A stretch of 64,000 nt of DNA from an uncultured Collinsella sp. (GTDB lineage: Bacteria; Actinomycetota; Coriobacteriia; Coriobacteriales; Coriobacteriaceae): contig CAJJTG010000002.1 in the NCBI GenBank assembly GCA_905194675.1, forward strand, positions 47,868 through 111,867, read 5' to 3'. The notes below the pieces were generated by a model that saw only the letters and a program-made list of their open reading frames with translations, was not told where the DNA came from and did no database searches. Below are positions 51,824 through 61,634 of the stretch, piece after piece (positions within the stretch are counted from its first letter, which is position 1; each line of letters opens with the position of its first letter). The position numbers and the translations under genes were made by a program.

Positions 51824-52891
51824 ATGTCCGACAATATGCAGTCTACCGATGAGATTTTGGACGACGTGTCCCTGGACGCGGTGGATGCCGAGGAGTTCGA
51901 GGAAGTCGAGGAGTTCGACCCGTTTGAGGGCATGAGCGATGAGGAACTCGACGCCCTGTGCGACGAGGACGACGGTCCTATGGGCTTTGGTGACGTGGAA
52001 CCCGGTTTCCGCAGCGGCTTCGTGGCCCTGGTCGGTCGCCCCAACGCCGGCAAGTCCACGCTACTTAATGCTTGCTACGGCAAAAAGGTCGCCATCACCT
52101 CGCCGGTGGCACAGACGACCCGCCGCCGTATGCGCGCCGTCGTCAATCGTCCCGGCTACCAGCTGGTCTTTGTCGATACCCCGGGTATTCATAAGCCCAA
52201 GGATGGCCTGGGGTCCGAGCTCAACAAGAGCGCGTTGTTCGAGCTGAACGATGTTGACGTCGTCGCGTTTTTGATTGACGCCACCAAGCTGATCGGCAGG
52301 GGAGATGCCTGGGTTGCCGAGCGCGTCAGGAGCGCCCGCTGCAAGAAGGTCCTGGTGCTCACCAAGGCCGATGAGGCCGACCCCGCACAGGTCATGGAGC
52401 AGCTGAAGGCTGCCCATGAGTTGATGGACTATGACGACGAGATCGTGACGTCGTCGGTTAAGAACTTTAACGTCGATGCCTTCATCGAGACCGTTGCGCA
52501 CTTTTTGCCCGAGGGCCCGCGCTGGTTCCCGGAGGACATGGGTACCGATGCTTCCGACGAGACGCTCGTTGCCGAGTTTGTGCGCGAGAAGGTCTTGCGC
52601 CGCACCCGTGATGAGATTCCGCACTCCGTTGGCGTGATCTGCGATGCGCTCGAGCAGACCAAGAAGGTGCTGCGTGTGCACGCCACCATTTATGTCGAGC
52701 GTGAGGGCCAAAAGGGCATCATCATCGGCAAGGGCGGCGAGATGATCAAGCATATCGGTATCGACGCCCGTCGCGATCTTGAGCGCATCTTTGGCACGCA
52801 GGTCTTTTTGGAGTTGGACGTGAAGGTCAAGGCCGGTTGGCGCGACGACGAGGCTCAGATTCGCCGTTTTGGCTACAACGCCGAGGACTAA
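51824..52891 (+). CDS. era: GTPase Era with acidic N-terminal extension
   Basis: Ribosome-assembly GTPase binding the 3' end of 16S rRNA (355 aa). G1 GRPNAGKST at 71-79, G2/G3 TSPVAQTTRRRM and DTPGIHKP, G4 TKAD; the C-terminal KH domain has GIIIGKGGEMIKHIG. Residues 1-60 are an extra, strongly acidic low-complexity arm rich in Asp/Glu (EEFEEVEEFDPFEG), absent from E. coli Era (about 300 aa). ATG 51824 follows GAAAGGG. Located between dgkA and recO as in Firmicutes. Confidence 0.96.
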   Translation: MSDNMQSTDEILDDVSLDAVDAEEFEEVEEFDPFEGMSDEELDALCDEDDGPMGFGDVEPGFRSGFVALVGRPNAGKSTLLNACYGKKVAITSPVAQTTRRRMRAVVNRPGYQLVFVDTPGIHKPKDGLGSELNKSALFELNDVDVVAFLIDATKLIGRGDAWVAERVRSARCKKVLVLTKADEADPAQVMEQLKAAHELMDYDDEIVTSSVKNFNVDAFIETVAHFLPEGPRWFPEDMGTDASDETLVAEFVREKVLRRTRDEIPHSVGVICDALEQTKKVLRVHATIYVEREGQKGIIIGKGGEMIKHIGIDARRDLERIFGTQVFLELDVKVKAGWRDDEAQIRRFGYNAED

Positions 52892-52906
52892 GGACGCGCA
52901 GCGCGC

Positions 52907-53656
52907 ATGGCAGGCTCCCGGACATATCGCACGAAGGTGCTCGTGCTCGACAAGACCAAGCTCAAAGAGACCGATCTGATTCTGACGATGCTTGACGAGC
53001 GGGGTCGGCAGGTTCGTGCCGTGGCAAAGGGGGCCCGTAAACCCGGTGGGCGCTTGGCGGCGCGCTGCGAGCTATTCTGTACCGTCGATATGCTGCTCGC
53101 ACATGGACGCTCGCTCGACGTGGTTTCCCAGGCCGAGCTAATGGAGGCGCCGCTCGGCGCCGCGCCCGATTACGAGACGACCTGCGCCGCAAGCGCGATC
53201 GCCGAGGTCGCGCGCGTGTGCTCATTCGAGGACGCCGAGGACCCGTTTACCTTTGCCATCACGCAGCGGGCGCTCACACTTGTCGGCAGCGGGCTCGACA
53301 CGGCCCATATGGATCTGCTCGTGGCGGCATATGTCTTTAAGCTGCTGTCGCACGTGGGCTATCGACCCGATTTTTCGGCCTGCGTGCTGTGCGGAGACCC
53401 CATGCTGTCGTACTTTTCGCCCCAGGCGGGCGGGCTCATGTGCGGTTCGTGCGCGTCGAGCGTTCCGGGTGCCGAGCTGGTGTCGACCGGTGAGGTCGCG
53501 TGGCTGCGCGCCCTCATGTCCATGACCTTCGATGCACTCATGGTCGAGCGAATCGATCCGCATACGGCGGCGTTCTTGCTCGGGCTTTCGCATGTGTGGG
53601 CTGCGACGCACACCGATCAGCGCCTCCGTGCGATGGAATTCATGTTGGGTCGGTGA
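52907..53656 (+). CDS. recO: DNA repair protein RecO
   Basis: Recombination mediator that helps RecA load on SSB-coated DNA (249 aa). The N-terminal OB domain reads RTYRTKVLVLDKTKLKETDLILTMLDERGRQVRAVAKGARKP; the middle is helical; a four-cysteine zinc site lies in CVLCGDPMLSYFSPQAGGLMCGSC. ATG 52907 is 15 bases after era. The era-recO pair is a common arrangement. Confidence 0.93.
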   Translation: MAGSRTYRTKVLVLDKTKLKETDLILTMLDERGRQVRAVAKGARKPGGRLAARCELFCTVDMLLAHGRSLDVVSQAELMEAPLGAAPDYETTCAASAIAEVARVCSFEDAEDPFTFAITQRALTLVGSGLDTAHMDLLVAAYVFKLLSHVGYRPDFSACVLCGDPMLSYFSPQAGGLMCGSCASSVPGAELVSTGEVAWLRALMSMTFDALMVERIDPHTAAFLLGLSHVWAATHTDQRLRAMEFMLGR

Positions 53657-53680
53657 TGATGCGCAGGCGCGGGTTGCTTG

Positions 53681-53794
53681 TGGTAACATACCGACCTGTT
53701 GGTACCTCGACCTTGGTTGTTCGCTCCACCGGCGGCTTCCCAGTCCGAGGCGAATAGTGTCGCCCGCGGGCGACAAGAAACGAAAGGTGAAACA
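53681..53794 (+). promoter_or_regulatory. rpsO promoter and structured leader
   Basis: TGG-TAACAT (hexamer 53684-53689) gives an extended -10. The leader of about 100 nt contains a perfect 18-bp palindrome, TGTCGCCC (53758-53765)/GGGCGACA (53768-53775), 19 bases before the rpsO ATG, next to AACGAAAGGTG. This is a plausible site for S15 autoregulation. Confidence 0.45.
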
Positions 53795-54073
53795 ATGACT
53801 GTTTCCAAAGAGCGCAAGGCGGAGCTGACTGCCCAGTTCGGTAACTCCCCGGTCGATACCGGTAACCCCAAGGTTCAGGTCGCCATCCTGTCCGAGCGCA
53901 TCAAGGAGCTGACCGAGCACATGAAGTCCCACCAGAAGGACTTCCACACCCGTCGTGGCCTGCTCATGCTCGTCGGCCGTCGTCGTCGTCTTCTCTCCTA
54001 CATCAAGAAGAACGACATTGTCGAGTACCGTGAGCTCATCAAGGCTCTGGGCATCCGCGACAACATCCAGTAA
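53795..54073 (+). CDS. rpsO: 30S ribosomal protein S15
   Basis: Primary 16S rRNA-binding protein uS15 (92 aa). ERKAELTAQFGNSPVDTGNPKVQVAILSERIKELTEHMKSHQKDFHTRRGLLMLVGRRRRLLSYIKKNDIVEYRELIKALGIR is a near-canonical sequence. ATG 53795 follows GAAAGGTG. It precedes pnp, the classic rpsO-pnp pair. Confidence 0.97.
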   Translation: MTVSKERKAELTAQFGNSPVDTGNPKVQVAILSERIKELTEHMKSHQKDFHTRRGLLMLVGRRRRLLSYIKKNDIVEYRELIKALGIRDNIQ

Positions 54074-54090
54074 CGGATTTGTACATGCTA

Positions 54091-54122
54091 AGAGCGTCCT
54101 GCGCAGCGGGGCGCTCTTTTTG
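54091..54122 (+). terminator. rpsO terminator
   Basis: AGAGCGTCCT (54091-54100) with GGGGCGCTCT (54108-54117), two wobble pairs, then TTTTTT. Leakage or a separate promoter must feed pnp. Confidence 0.85.
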
Positions 54123-54129
54123 TGTAAGG

Positions 54130-54224
54130 GCGTGAACAATCACGCTCTGAAGCGTGGCGGGGGCAGGGGGCCCGCGTCACATGAGAAGCCCGCAGGCAAG
54201 GGGCCTGTGGGGTAAAGGAGAACA
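54130..54224 (+). promoter_or_regulatory. pnp leader hairpins
   Basis: GCGTGA-ACAA-TCACGC (54130-54145) and, just before the ribosome-binding site, CCCGCAGGC (54189-54197) with GCCTGTGGG. Leader hairpins before pnp are known autoregulation sites in enterobacteria (RNase III and PNPase); here only the structure is seen. Confidence 0.4.
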
Positions 54225-56471
<2,247 letters not shown>

Positions 56472-56494
56472 CAGCTGTACATACACTGCTCAAT

Positions 56495-56524
56495 AAGGGC
56501 GACTCCTAAGGGGGTCGCCCTTTT
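56495..56524 (+). terminator. pnp terminator
   Basis: Nine-bp stem AAGGGCGAC (56495-56503)/GTCGCCCTT (56514-56522), ten-base loop, running into TTTT. Confidence 0.9.
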
Positions 56525-56540
56525 GCTAATCCCGGCGGGG

Positions 56541-56640
56541 GCCGCGGGTAAAGTTTCCTGCTCTACAGTCCTGCTCGCACGGAGAGCACATTAAGTGCTC
56601 TCCGGCTCGTGCGGAACTCGCGATAAACCTTGTATACGCC
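56541..56640 (+). repeat. Structured repeat element, copy A
   Basis: Diverged homologue of copy B (56799-56955) in the opposite orientation, so it reads sense to pnp. It shares TTTCCTGCTCTACAGTCC followed by TGCTC (56554-56576) and the CGTGCGGAACT-GCGATAAA block (56608-56626). The central hairpin is GGAGAGCAC (56581-56589)/GTGCTCTCC (56595-56603) around ATTAA. The outer arms have decayed. Confidence 0.7.
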
Positions 56641-56669
56641 CGCTCGCTCCCGAGGGGCTCCCATCCCAA

Positions 56670-56690
56670 ATGCGGAGCAAAGCTCCGCAT
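56670..56690. repeat. Short perfect hairpin
   Basis: ATGCGGAGC (56670-56678)-AAA-GCTCCGCAT (56682-56690) followed by GCCATCTTTTCTTT, which gives it terminator character on the plus strand. It lies between copies A and B. Between 56691 and 56798 nothing convincing was recognised. Confidence 0.5.
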
Positions 56691-56798
56691 GCCATCTTTT
56701 CTTTCAGCTAAAGCACGCCGGAAATTCGACGCTGGCTTGTTAGCCTTGCTGGACGTTGTCGACACCGATCCAGCTCAGAAGCTATATCGATACAGAAA

Positions 56799-56955
56799 GG
56801 TCCCCGGCGCTGCCCGGGCGCCAACGGCCGCATATGAACTTTATCGCAAGTTCCGCACGAACAGGAGGCCACTTAATGTGGCCTCCGTCGTGAGCAGGAC
56901 TGTAGAGCAGGAAAGTTCATATGCGGCCGTTGGCGCCCGGGCAGCGCCGGGGACC
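56799..56955 (-). repeat. Structured repeat element, copy B, with 44-bp perfect inverted repeat
   Basis: Arms 56799-56842 and 56912-56955 are exact reverse complements over 44 bp (GGTCCCCGGCGC... CATATGAACTTT). The 69-bp core holds the hairpin GGAGGCCAC (56864-56872)/GTGGCCTCC (56878-56886) around TTAAT and the block GAGCAGGACTGTAGAGCAGG. Read on the minus strand it starts 12 bases after the tsaD stop, so the transcript would fold into a very long hairpin and could act as that operon's terminator. A MITE-like origin is possible. Confidence 0.75.
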
Positions 56956-56967
56956 GCACCCGTACGA

Positions 56968-59352
56968 CTACAGCGTCATGTTCGGATCGGCATCGACGTC
57001 GAACGGCGAGATTTCTCCTCGGTCGAATTTACGGCGGGCAACCTCTGCGATCATGGCGGCGTTGTCGGTGCACGCCGAAAGCGGTGGCACCGTTACGCGG
57101 ATCCCCTGACGCCCAAGCTTCTTGATCATCATCTCGCGCAGATGCGGATTAGCCGAGACGCCGCCGCCGATGCAGTATTCCTTGCATCCGGTGGCATGCA
57201 GGGCGTTTTTGGCCTTCTTGTACTGAACGTCAAAGACGGCTGCCTCAAACGAAGCCGCCAGATCGGGCAGGTGAATCGTGCGCCCGGCCTTGGTCTCCTG
57301 CTCGATGTAGAGCGTCACGGCCGTTTTAAGACCCGAAAGCGAGAAACGATAGTCTCCCCTGCTGTTAAGCGCGCGAGGAAAATCGATCGCGCGGGGGTTG
57401 CCCGTCTCGGCCAGCTTGGAGATGATGGGGCCACCGGGATAGCCCAGACCCAACGCCTTGGCTACCTTGTCGAAGGCCTCGCCCACAGCATCGTCGAGTG
57501 TCTCACCAAGTACCTCGTAGTCGCCCCATGCCTTCACGTGCACGAGCATGGTATGACCGCCCGAGACGAGCGTGAAGATAAACGGCGGCCTGAGATCGGG
57601 CTGCGCCAGCAGGTTGGCGAACAGATGGCCCTCCAGATGGTTGACGCACACGAGCGGCTTGCCGGCGGCATAGGCAAAGCCCTTGGCGAAGGCGACGCCC
57701 ACTACCAGAGCACCCACCAGGCCCGGACCCTGCGTCACGCCAACAGCGGCGAGTTCGCTCGGCGCGATGGCTCCACCCTCAAGACCAAGCGATGCTGCGG
57801 CATCCTCGAGCGCCGCATCCACGACACTCACAATCACCTCAACGTGTTTGCGCGAGGCGATCTCGGGCACCACGCCGCCAAAGCGGGCGTGAAAATCAAT
57901 CTGTGTCGACACCTGGTTGGCCAGCATATTGCCATCCGCATCGATAATCGCCACGGCCGTCTCGTCGCAGGAGCTCTCGATAGCGAGCACTAGGCGGCGG
58001 CGCTCAATTTCGGCACGCTCCCCCTCGGAGCGCCCAGGCGCAGGCAGCGGCCATACGCGCTGCTCTGCCGCCGTCGGCTCGGGCGAAGCATTATCGACCG
58101 GAAGCACCAGGGGCAGCGGAGCCGTCATGACGATGGCGTCCTTGCCGGCACCATAGTAGCCGCGGCGACGGCCAGCCTCGGTAAAGCCCAGAGCGTTATA
58201 AAGCGCGGTCGCTCCCTCGTTACCGTCCTCGACCTCGAGCGAAGCCGTAGTGCAGCCGAGCATCTGGGCATCATAGCTCACATGCGACAGCAGCTTGCGG
58301 GCAATGCCCTCACGGCGATGTGCCGGGTCGACGGCGACATCCAGAATCTGCACATCACCGTCCACGACCATACCGCCGGCAAGGCCCAGCAGCTTGCCGT
58401 CGTCGTGTGCCACCCACCAACTACGCGGCGCAGCGACGTCCTCGCCCAGTTCGGACAGGAACATGCCCGGCGTCCATGCCTCGTGTCCGGCACCTTCAAA
58501 GCAGGCAGCCTCCAGCGCGCTTGCGCCCTCGGCATCCGCCGCGCCCATGGGACGGAACTGCAGATGACGACCGGCGAGCTCATCGGCAACACCCGTAATT
58601 TCGCTCTGCGCACTCTCGGCAAGACCAAGACGCTTGCGCTCGTTTTCCTCGGCATCCGAAAGGCGCGTGTAAATCGGCAGGACGCGGGCCGGATCGCCGT
58701 CACCCGCAGCGTGCGCGAGCAGCAAGCCCTCGCCCGAAGGCCACCACAGGTCGCGCTCCACGCAGCGGGCGGCCTCGTCCTCACCCAGCAGCTTGCCATA
58801 GCGCACTAGACCGTCACCGGTCAGCTGAACCTGGCCCCAGTCCGCTGCTTGGCGCCACTCATCGAGCGCCACGGCGGCCTTGACCACGTGTTCGCGCTCA
58901 AATTGACGCTCGGGACCCTCATCGACCAGCATATACAGCGCCGGATATACCTCACCGCGCATAGCATCGGCCAAGATACCAAGCTTGCCGCGCACGCCAG
59001 CCTTCCACGCCGTCCAAGCGCAAGCGTCGAGCGTCGACACGCCCAGCAGCGGAACATTGGCACCACGCGCGAGGCCCTTGGCAGTGGAGATGCCGATGCG
59101 CACACCCGTAAAGGACCCCGGGCCGCGGCCGACCACATAGCAACCAACATCGCTGCGATCCAGACCGGCTTGAGCCAGCACGCCATCAACGGTATTCACG
59201 AGCTCAACGTTGGCGTGACGGCGACACATGTGGTCGCCACTCACGAGCTTCGTCTCACCCGTCTGCCCATCAATCCAGCTTGCCGCGCAGGCAAGCATGT
59301 CAGTCGAGGTATCGAGCGCCACCACCAGCGCGTTGTCGTTATGCAAGCTCAT
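56968..59352 (-). CDS. tsaD: TsaB-RimI-TsaD fusion protein
   Basis: Triple fusion (794 aa). Residues 1-245 are TsaB (VVALDTSTDMLACA, GRGPGSFTGVRIGISTAKGLA); 264-411 a GNAT domain like RimI, the ribosomal-protein-alanine acetyltransferase (VDPAHRREGIARKLL, TASLEVEDGNEGATALYNALGF); 453-794 TsaD (LAIESSCDETAVAI, metal ligands in NHLEGH 571-576, SGGHT, CIGGGVSANPHLR). TsaB, TsaD and TsaE make the tRNA t6A37 modification, whose product MtaB later methylthiolates. The start at 59352 lies inside the end of tsaE (14-base overlap). Fusion fixes TsaB:TsaD stoichiometry. Confidence 0.95.
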   Translation of the reverse strand: MSLHNDNALVVALDTSTDMLACAASWIDGQTGETKLVSGDHMCRRHANVELVNTVDGVLAQAGLDRSDVGCYVVGRGPGSFTGVRIGISTAKGLARGANVPLLGVSTLDACAWTAWKAGVRGKLGILADAMRGEVYPALYMLVDEGPERQFEREHVVKAAVALDEWRQAADWGQVQLTGDGLVRYGKLLGEDEAARCVERDLWWPSGEGLLLAHAAGDGDPARVLPIYTRLSDAEENERKRLGLAESAQSEITGVADELAGRHLQFRPMGAADAEGASALEAACFEGAGHEAWTPGMFLSELGEDVAAPRSWWVAHDDGKLLGLAGGMVVDGDVQILDVAVDPAHRREGIARKLLSHVSYDAQMLGCTTASLEVEDGNEGATALYNALGFTEAGRRRGYYGAGKDAIVMTAPLPLVLPVDNASPEPTAAEQRVWPLPAPGRSEGERAEIERRRLVLAIESSCDETAVAIIDADGNMLANQVSTQIDFHARFGGVVPEIASRKHVEVIVSVVDAALEDAAASLGLEGGAIAPSELAAVGVTQGPGLVGALVVGVAFAKGFAYAAGKPLVCVNHLEGHLFANLLAQPDLRPPFIFTLVSGGHTMLVHVKAWGDYEVLGETLDDAVGEAFDKVAKALGLGYPGGPIISKLAETGNPRAIDFPRALNSRGDYRFSLSGLKTAVTLYIEQETKAGRTIHLPDLAASFEAAVFDVQYKKAKNALHATGCKEYCIGGGVSANPHLREMMIKKLGRQGIRVTVPPLSACTDNAAMIAEVARRKFDRGEISPFDVDADPNMTL

Positions 59353-59845
59353 CTTGTACAGCCTTATCAATCAAATGGGAAAGCTCCATTGCGCGGTCAC
59401 CGTGCGCCTCAAGCGTTATCGTTCGCACGTCGCTGTCGCCCTCATCACGCCTGAGCGTCACCGAAAGATACTCATCCGTCAGCTCGTCCTGGAATTGTTC
59501 GCCCCATTCCAGCAGGCAAGCACCCTCATAGCCCAGCACATCGAAAATGCCCGTATCCTCGAGCTCGTAGGCATGCTCCAGGCGGTATAGATCAAAGTGA
59601 AACAGCGGAATACGACCTTGATCGTGAACGGCCATGAGGGCGAACGTAGGGCTCGTAACCATATGCCCATCGCCCAGCCCGCGCGAGACGCCCTTGGTAA
59701 AGTGAGTTTTGCCCACTCCCAGGCCACCGGTCAGGATGAGCACATCGCCGTCCTCAAGGCACGGTGCAATTAGCTCGCCAAAGTACTCCGTATCGGCAGC
59801 GCAAGTCGTTTTGTAAGTACCTACCCCCAGGCGCTCCAGGGACAT
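59339..59845 (-). CDS. tsaE: tRNA threonylcarbamoyladenosine biosynthesis ATPase TsaE
   Basis: ATPase partner of the TsaBD complex in t6A synthesis (168 aa). P-loop GGLGVGKTHFTKGVSRGLG, VTSPTFALMAVHDQGRIPLFHFDLYRLEHAYELEDTGIFDVLGYEGACLLEWGEQ are characteristic (HFDLYRL and the Trp-Gly block). Preceded on the minus strand by AAGGAGC. It overlaps the TsaB-RimI-TsaD gene, so all t6A-specific partners except TsaC are together. Confidence 0.95.
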   Translation of the reverse strand: MSLERLGVGTYKTTCAADTEYFGELIAPCLEDGDVLILTGGLGVGKTHFTKGVSRGLGDGHMVTSPTFALMAVHDQGRIPLFHFDLYRLEHAYELEDTGIFDVLGYEGACLLEWGEQFQDELTDEYLSVTLRRDEGDSDVRTITLEAHGDRAMELSHLIDKAVQDELA

Positions 59846-59857
59846 ATATGCTCCTTA

Positions 59858-60478
59858 TTATTCCGAGGCGTCCTCTGGCGCGGGATGTCGCTCCAGATAG
59901 TCGCCCAGCATCTTAAAGTCTTCCTCCAGCAGCTCCTGCCACGCCGGATTGCGCAGCGCTGCTGCCGGATGGAACGTGGGCATTACCACAAAATGCCCCA
60001 TCTGGTGGAACCTGCCGCGCAGCTTAGTAATGCCAATCTCGGTCTTTAGCACAAAGTGCGTCGCGGGGTTGCCGAGCGTCACAATAATATCGGGCCAGAT
60101 GCTTCGAATCTGCTCACGCAAAAATGGCGAGCAAGCCAGCACTTCCTCGGGACGCGGATTGCGGTTTCCCGGCGGGCGGCACTTAAGCACGTTGGCAATG
60201 TAGACGTCTTCGCGTTTGAGCCCCGCCAGCGACAAAATGCCGTTGAGGTCCTCGCCTGCCGCCCCCACAAAGGGCTCGCCCTGCAAATCCTCATTGCGGC
60301 CCGGCGCCTCGCCAATAAACATCACGCGAGCGTGGGGGTTTCCCACGCCAAACACGATGTTATGGCGCGACTGGTAAAGCTGGCAAAGGTGACAATCGCC
60401 CAGAACGGCCTCGATCTCCTCGAGTGCGACCTCACGCGGCGCCTGATGGCTATGGCCGGGGATGTGCATGACGCCCAT
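59858..60478 (-). CDS. Type 4 uracil-DNA glycosylase
   Basis: Removes uracil from DNA; family 4/5-like Fe-S glycosylase (206 aa). Motif A is FIGEAPGRNEDLQGEPFVGAAGEDLNGIL, motif C PTFHPAAALRNPAW, and cluster Cys occur in CHLCQ, with later Cys in LKCRPPGNRNPRPEEVLACSPFL. ATG 60478 is chosen with GGAG just upstream on the minus strand; longer in-frame starts would overlap alr. Eight bases separate it from alr. Confidence 0.93.
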   Translation of the reverse strand: MGVMHIPGHSHQAPREVALEEIEAVLGDCHLCQLYQSRHNIVFGVGNPHARVMFIGEAPGRNEDLQGEPFVGAAGEDLNGILSLAGLKREDVYIANVLKCRPPGNRNPRPEEVLACSPFLREQIRSIWPDIIVTLGNPATHFVLKTEIGITKLRGRFHQMGHFVVMPTFHPAAALRNPAWQELLEEDFKMLGDYLERHPAPEDASE

Positions 60479-60486
60479 AGCGACTC

Positions 60487-61632
60487 CTACACGTAGACCT
60501 TGTCGAGACGCATACCAAAGCCGCAAGCGACCTCGTAGTTAATCGTGCCGCGTAGGCGCGCCATCTCGTCCATGGTAATCTCGGCATCTCCATCGCGGCC
60601 GACAATGATCATCTCGTCACCATACTCGGCCTCGGGAATCTCATGCGCCGGGTTGGACTGAATGGCGACCATAAACTGGTCCATGCAGATATTGCCCACC
60701 TGACGCACACGCTCGCCGCGATACAGCACGTCCATACGATTGGAAAGCGTACGCGAAAGGCCATCGGCATAACCGATCGGAAGGGTGCAGATCTGAACGC
60801 GCGTGCGCGGTACGCGGTAGGTAAAGCCGTAGCCCACGCCCTCGCCCATCGCAGGATGCGCCACGCGCGTCACACGCGCGTGGACGCTCATGACGGGATC
60901 AAGCTGCATCACGCGACCACTCAGCTCACATGGCTGCAGACCATACAAACCGATGCCGGCACGAATCATGTCAAAGTGCATTGAAGAATCGAGCATCGAG
61001 GACGGCGTATTGGCACAATGCACGATACCGCATTCAAAACCTGCGTCCTTAATGGCCTGAACGGCCTCGGTAAAACGCTGGCACTGCAGCTTGTAGTCCC
61101 AACCCGAAGGTTCATCGGCCGTGGCAAAGTGCGTAAATACGCCGTCGCACTGGATGCCGCGATGGAAACTGATGCCGCGTACAAAGTCGAGCACCTGTGT
61201 GTAGTGAACACCGATACGATTCATGCCCGTCTCGATGGCAAGATGGTACTTGCCCACCTTGCCCGCCGCGACGGCGCATTCGCCATACGCAAGAGCAAAA
61301 TCGGACGTATAGACCGAGGGCATGATATCGAATTCGAGCAATGCAGGAATAGCCTCGATAGGCGGCTCACTTAGAATCAGGACGGGCTTAGTAATCCCGC
61401 CCTGACGGAGCCCAACGCCCTCGTTAACCGTCGCCACGGCAAACATGTCGGCACCGGCCGAATACATGATCTTGGCACACTCAACAGCTCCATGACCATA
61501 AGCATCGGCCTTGACCACGCAGCACAGGCGCTGACGCGGATTCAACAAGTTCTTATAGGCCCTCGTGTTGCGACGGAGCGCCCCGCGGTCGATCTCGACC
61601 CAGGACCAGCGCGTCAAATCGGCTTTATTCAT
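60487..61632 (-). CDS. alr: Alanine racemase
   Basis: PLP enzyme providing D-alanine for peptidoglycan (381 aa). The PLP-lysine motif is CVVKADAYGHGAVECAKI; the opposite catalytic Tyr lies in GVGYGFTYRVPRTRVQICTLPIGYADGLSR; a C-terminal beta domain follows (ICMDQFMVAI). ATG 61632 is two bases beyond the nnr stop. The acpS-nnr-alr-tsaE-tsaB order is common in bacteria. Confidence 0.97.
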   Translation of the reverse strand: MNKADLTRWSWVEIDRGALRRNTRAYKNLLNPRQRLCCVVKADAYGHGAVECAKIMYSAGADMFAVATVNEGVGLRQGGITKPVLILSEPPIEAIPALLEFDIMPSVYTSDFALAYGECAVAAGKVGKYHLAIETGMNRIGVHYTQVLDFVRGISFHRGIQCDGVFTHFATADEPSGWDYKLQCQRFTEAVQAIKDAGFECGIVHCANTPSSMLDSSMHFDMIRAGIGLYGLQPCELSGRVMQLDPVMSVHARVTRVAHPAMGEGVGYGFTYRVPRTRVQICTLPIGYADGLSRTLSNRMDVLYRGERVRQVGNICMDQFMVAIQSNPAHEIPEAEYGDEMIIVGRDGDAEITMDEMARLRGTINYEVACGFGMRLDKVYV

Positions 61633-61634
61633 GA

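Noticed and set aside
56526..56765. A 79-codon minus-strand frame over copy A and the short hairpin
   Set aside because: It is made up of hairpin sequences with covarying arms, which argues for selection on structure, not on protein.
56689..57993. A 434-codon plus-strand frame running from the pnp-tsaD gap into tsaD
   Set aside because: It reads through the 44-bp palindrome and then antisense to tsaD; the first 80 residues look protein-like, but the frame is explained by repeat plus antisense. A remnant of a gene in 56690-56800 cannot be excluded.
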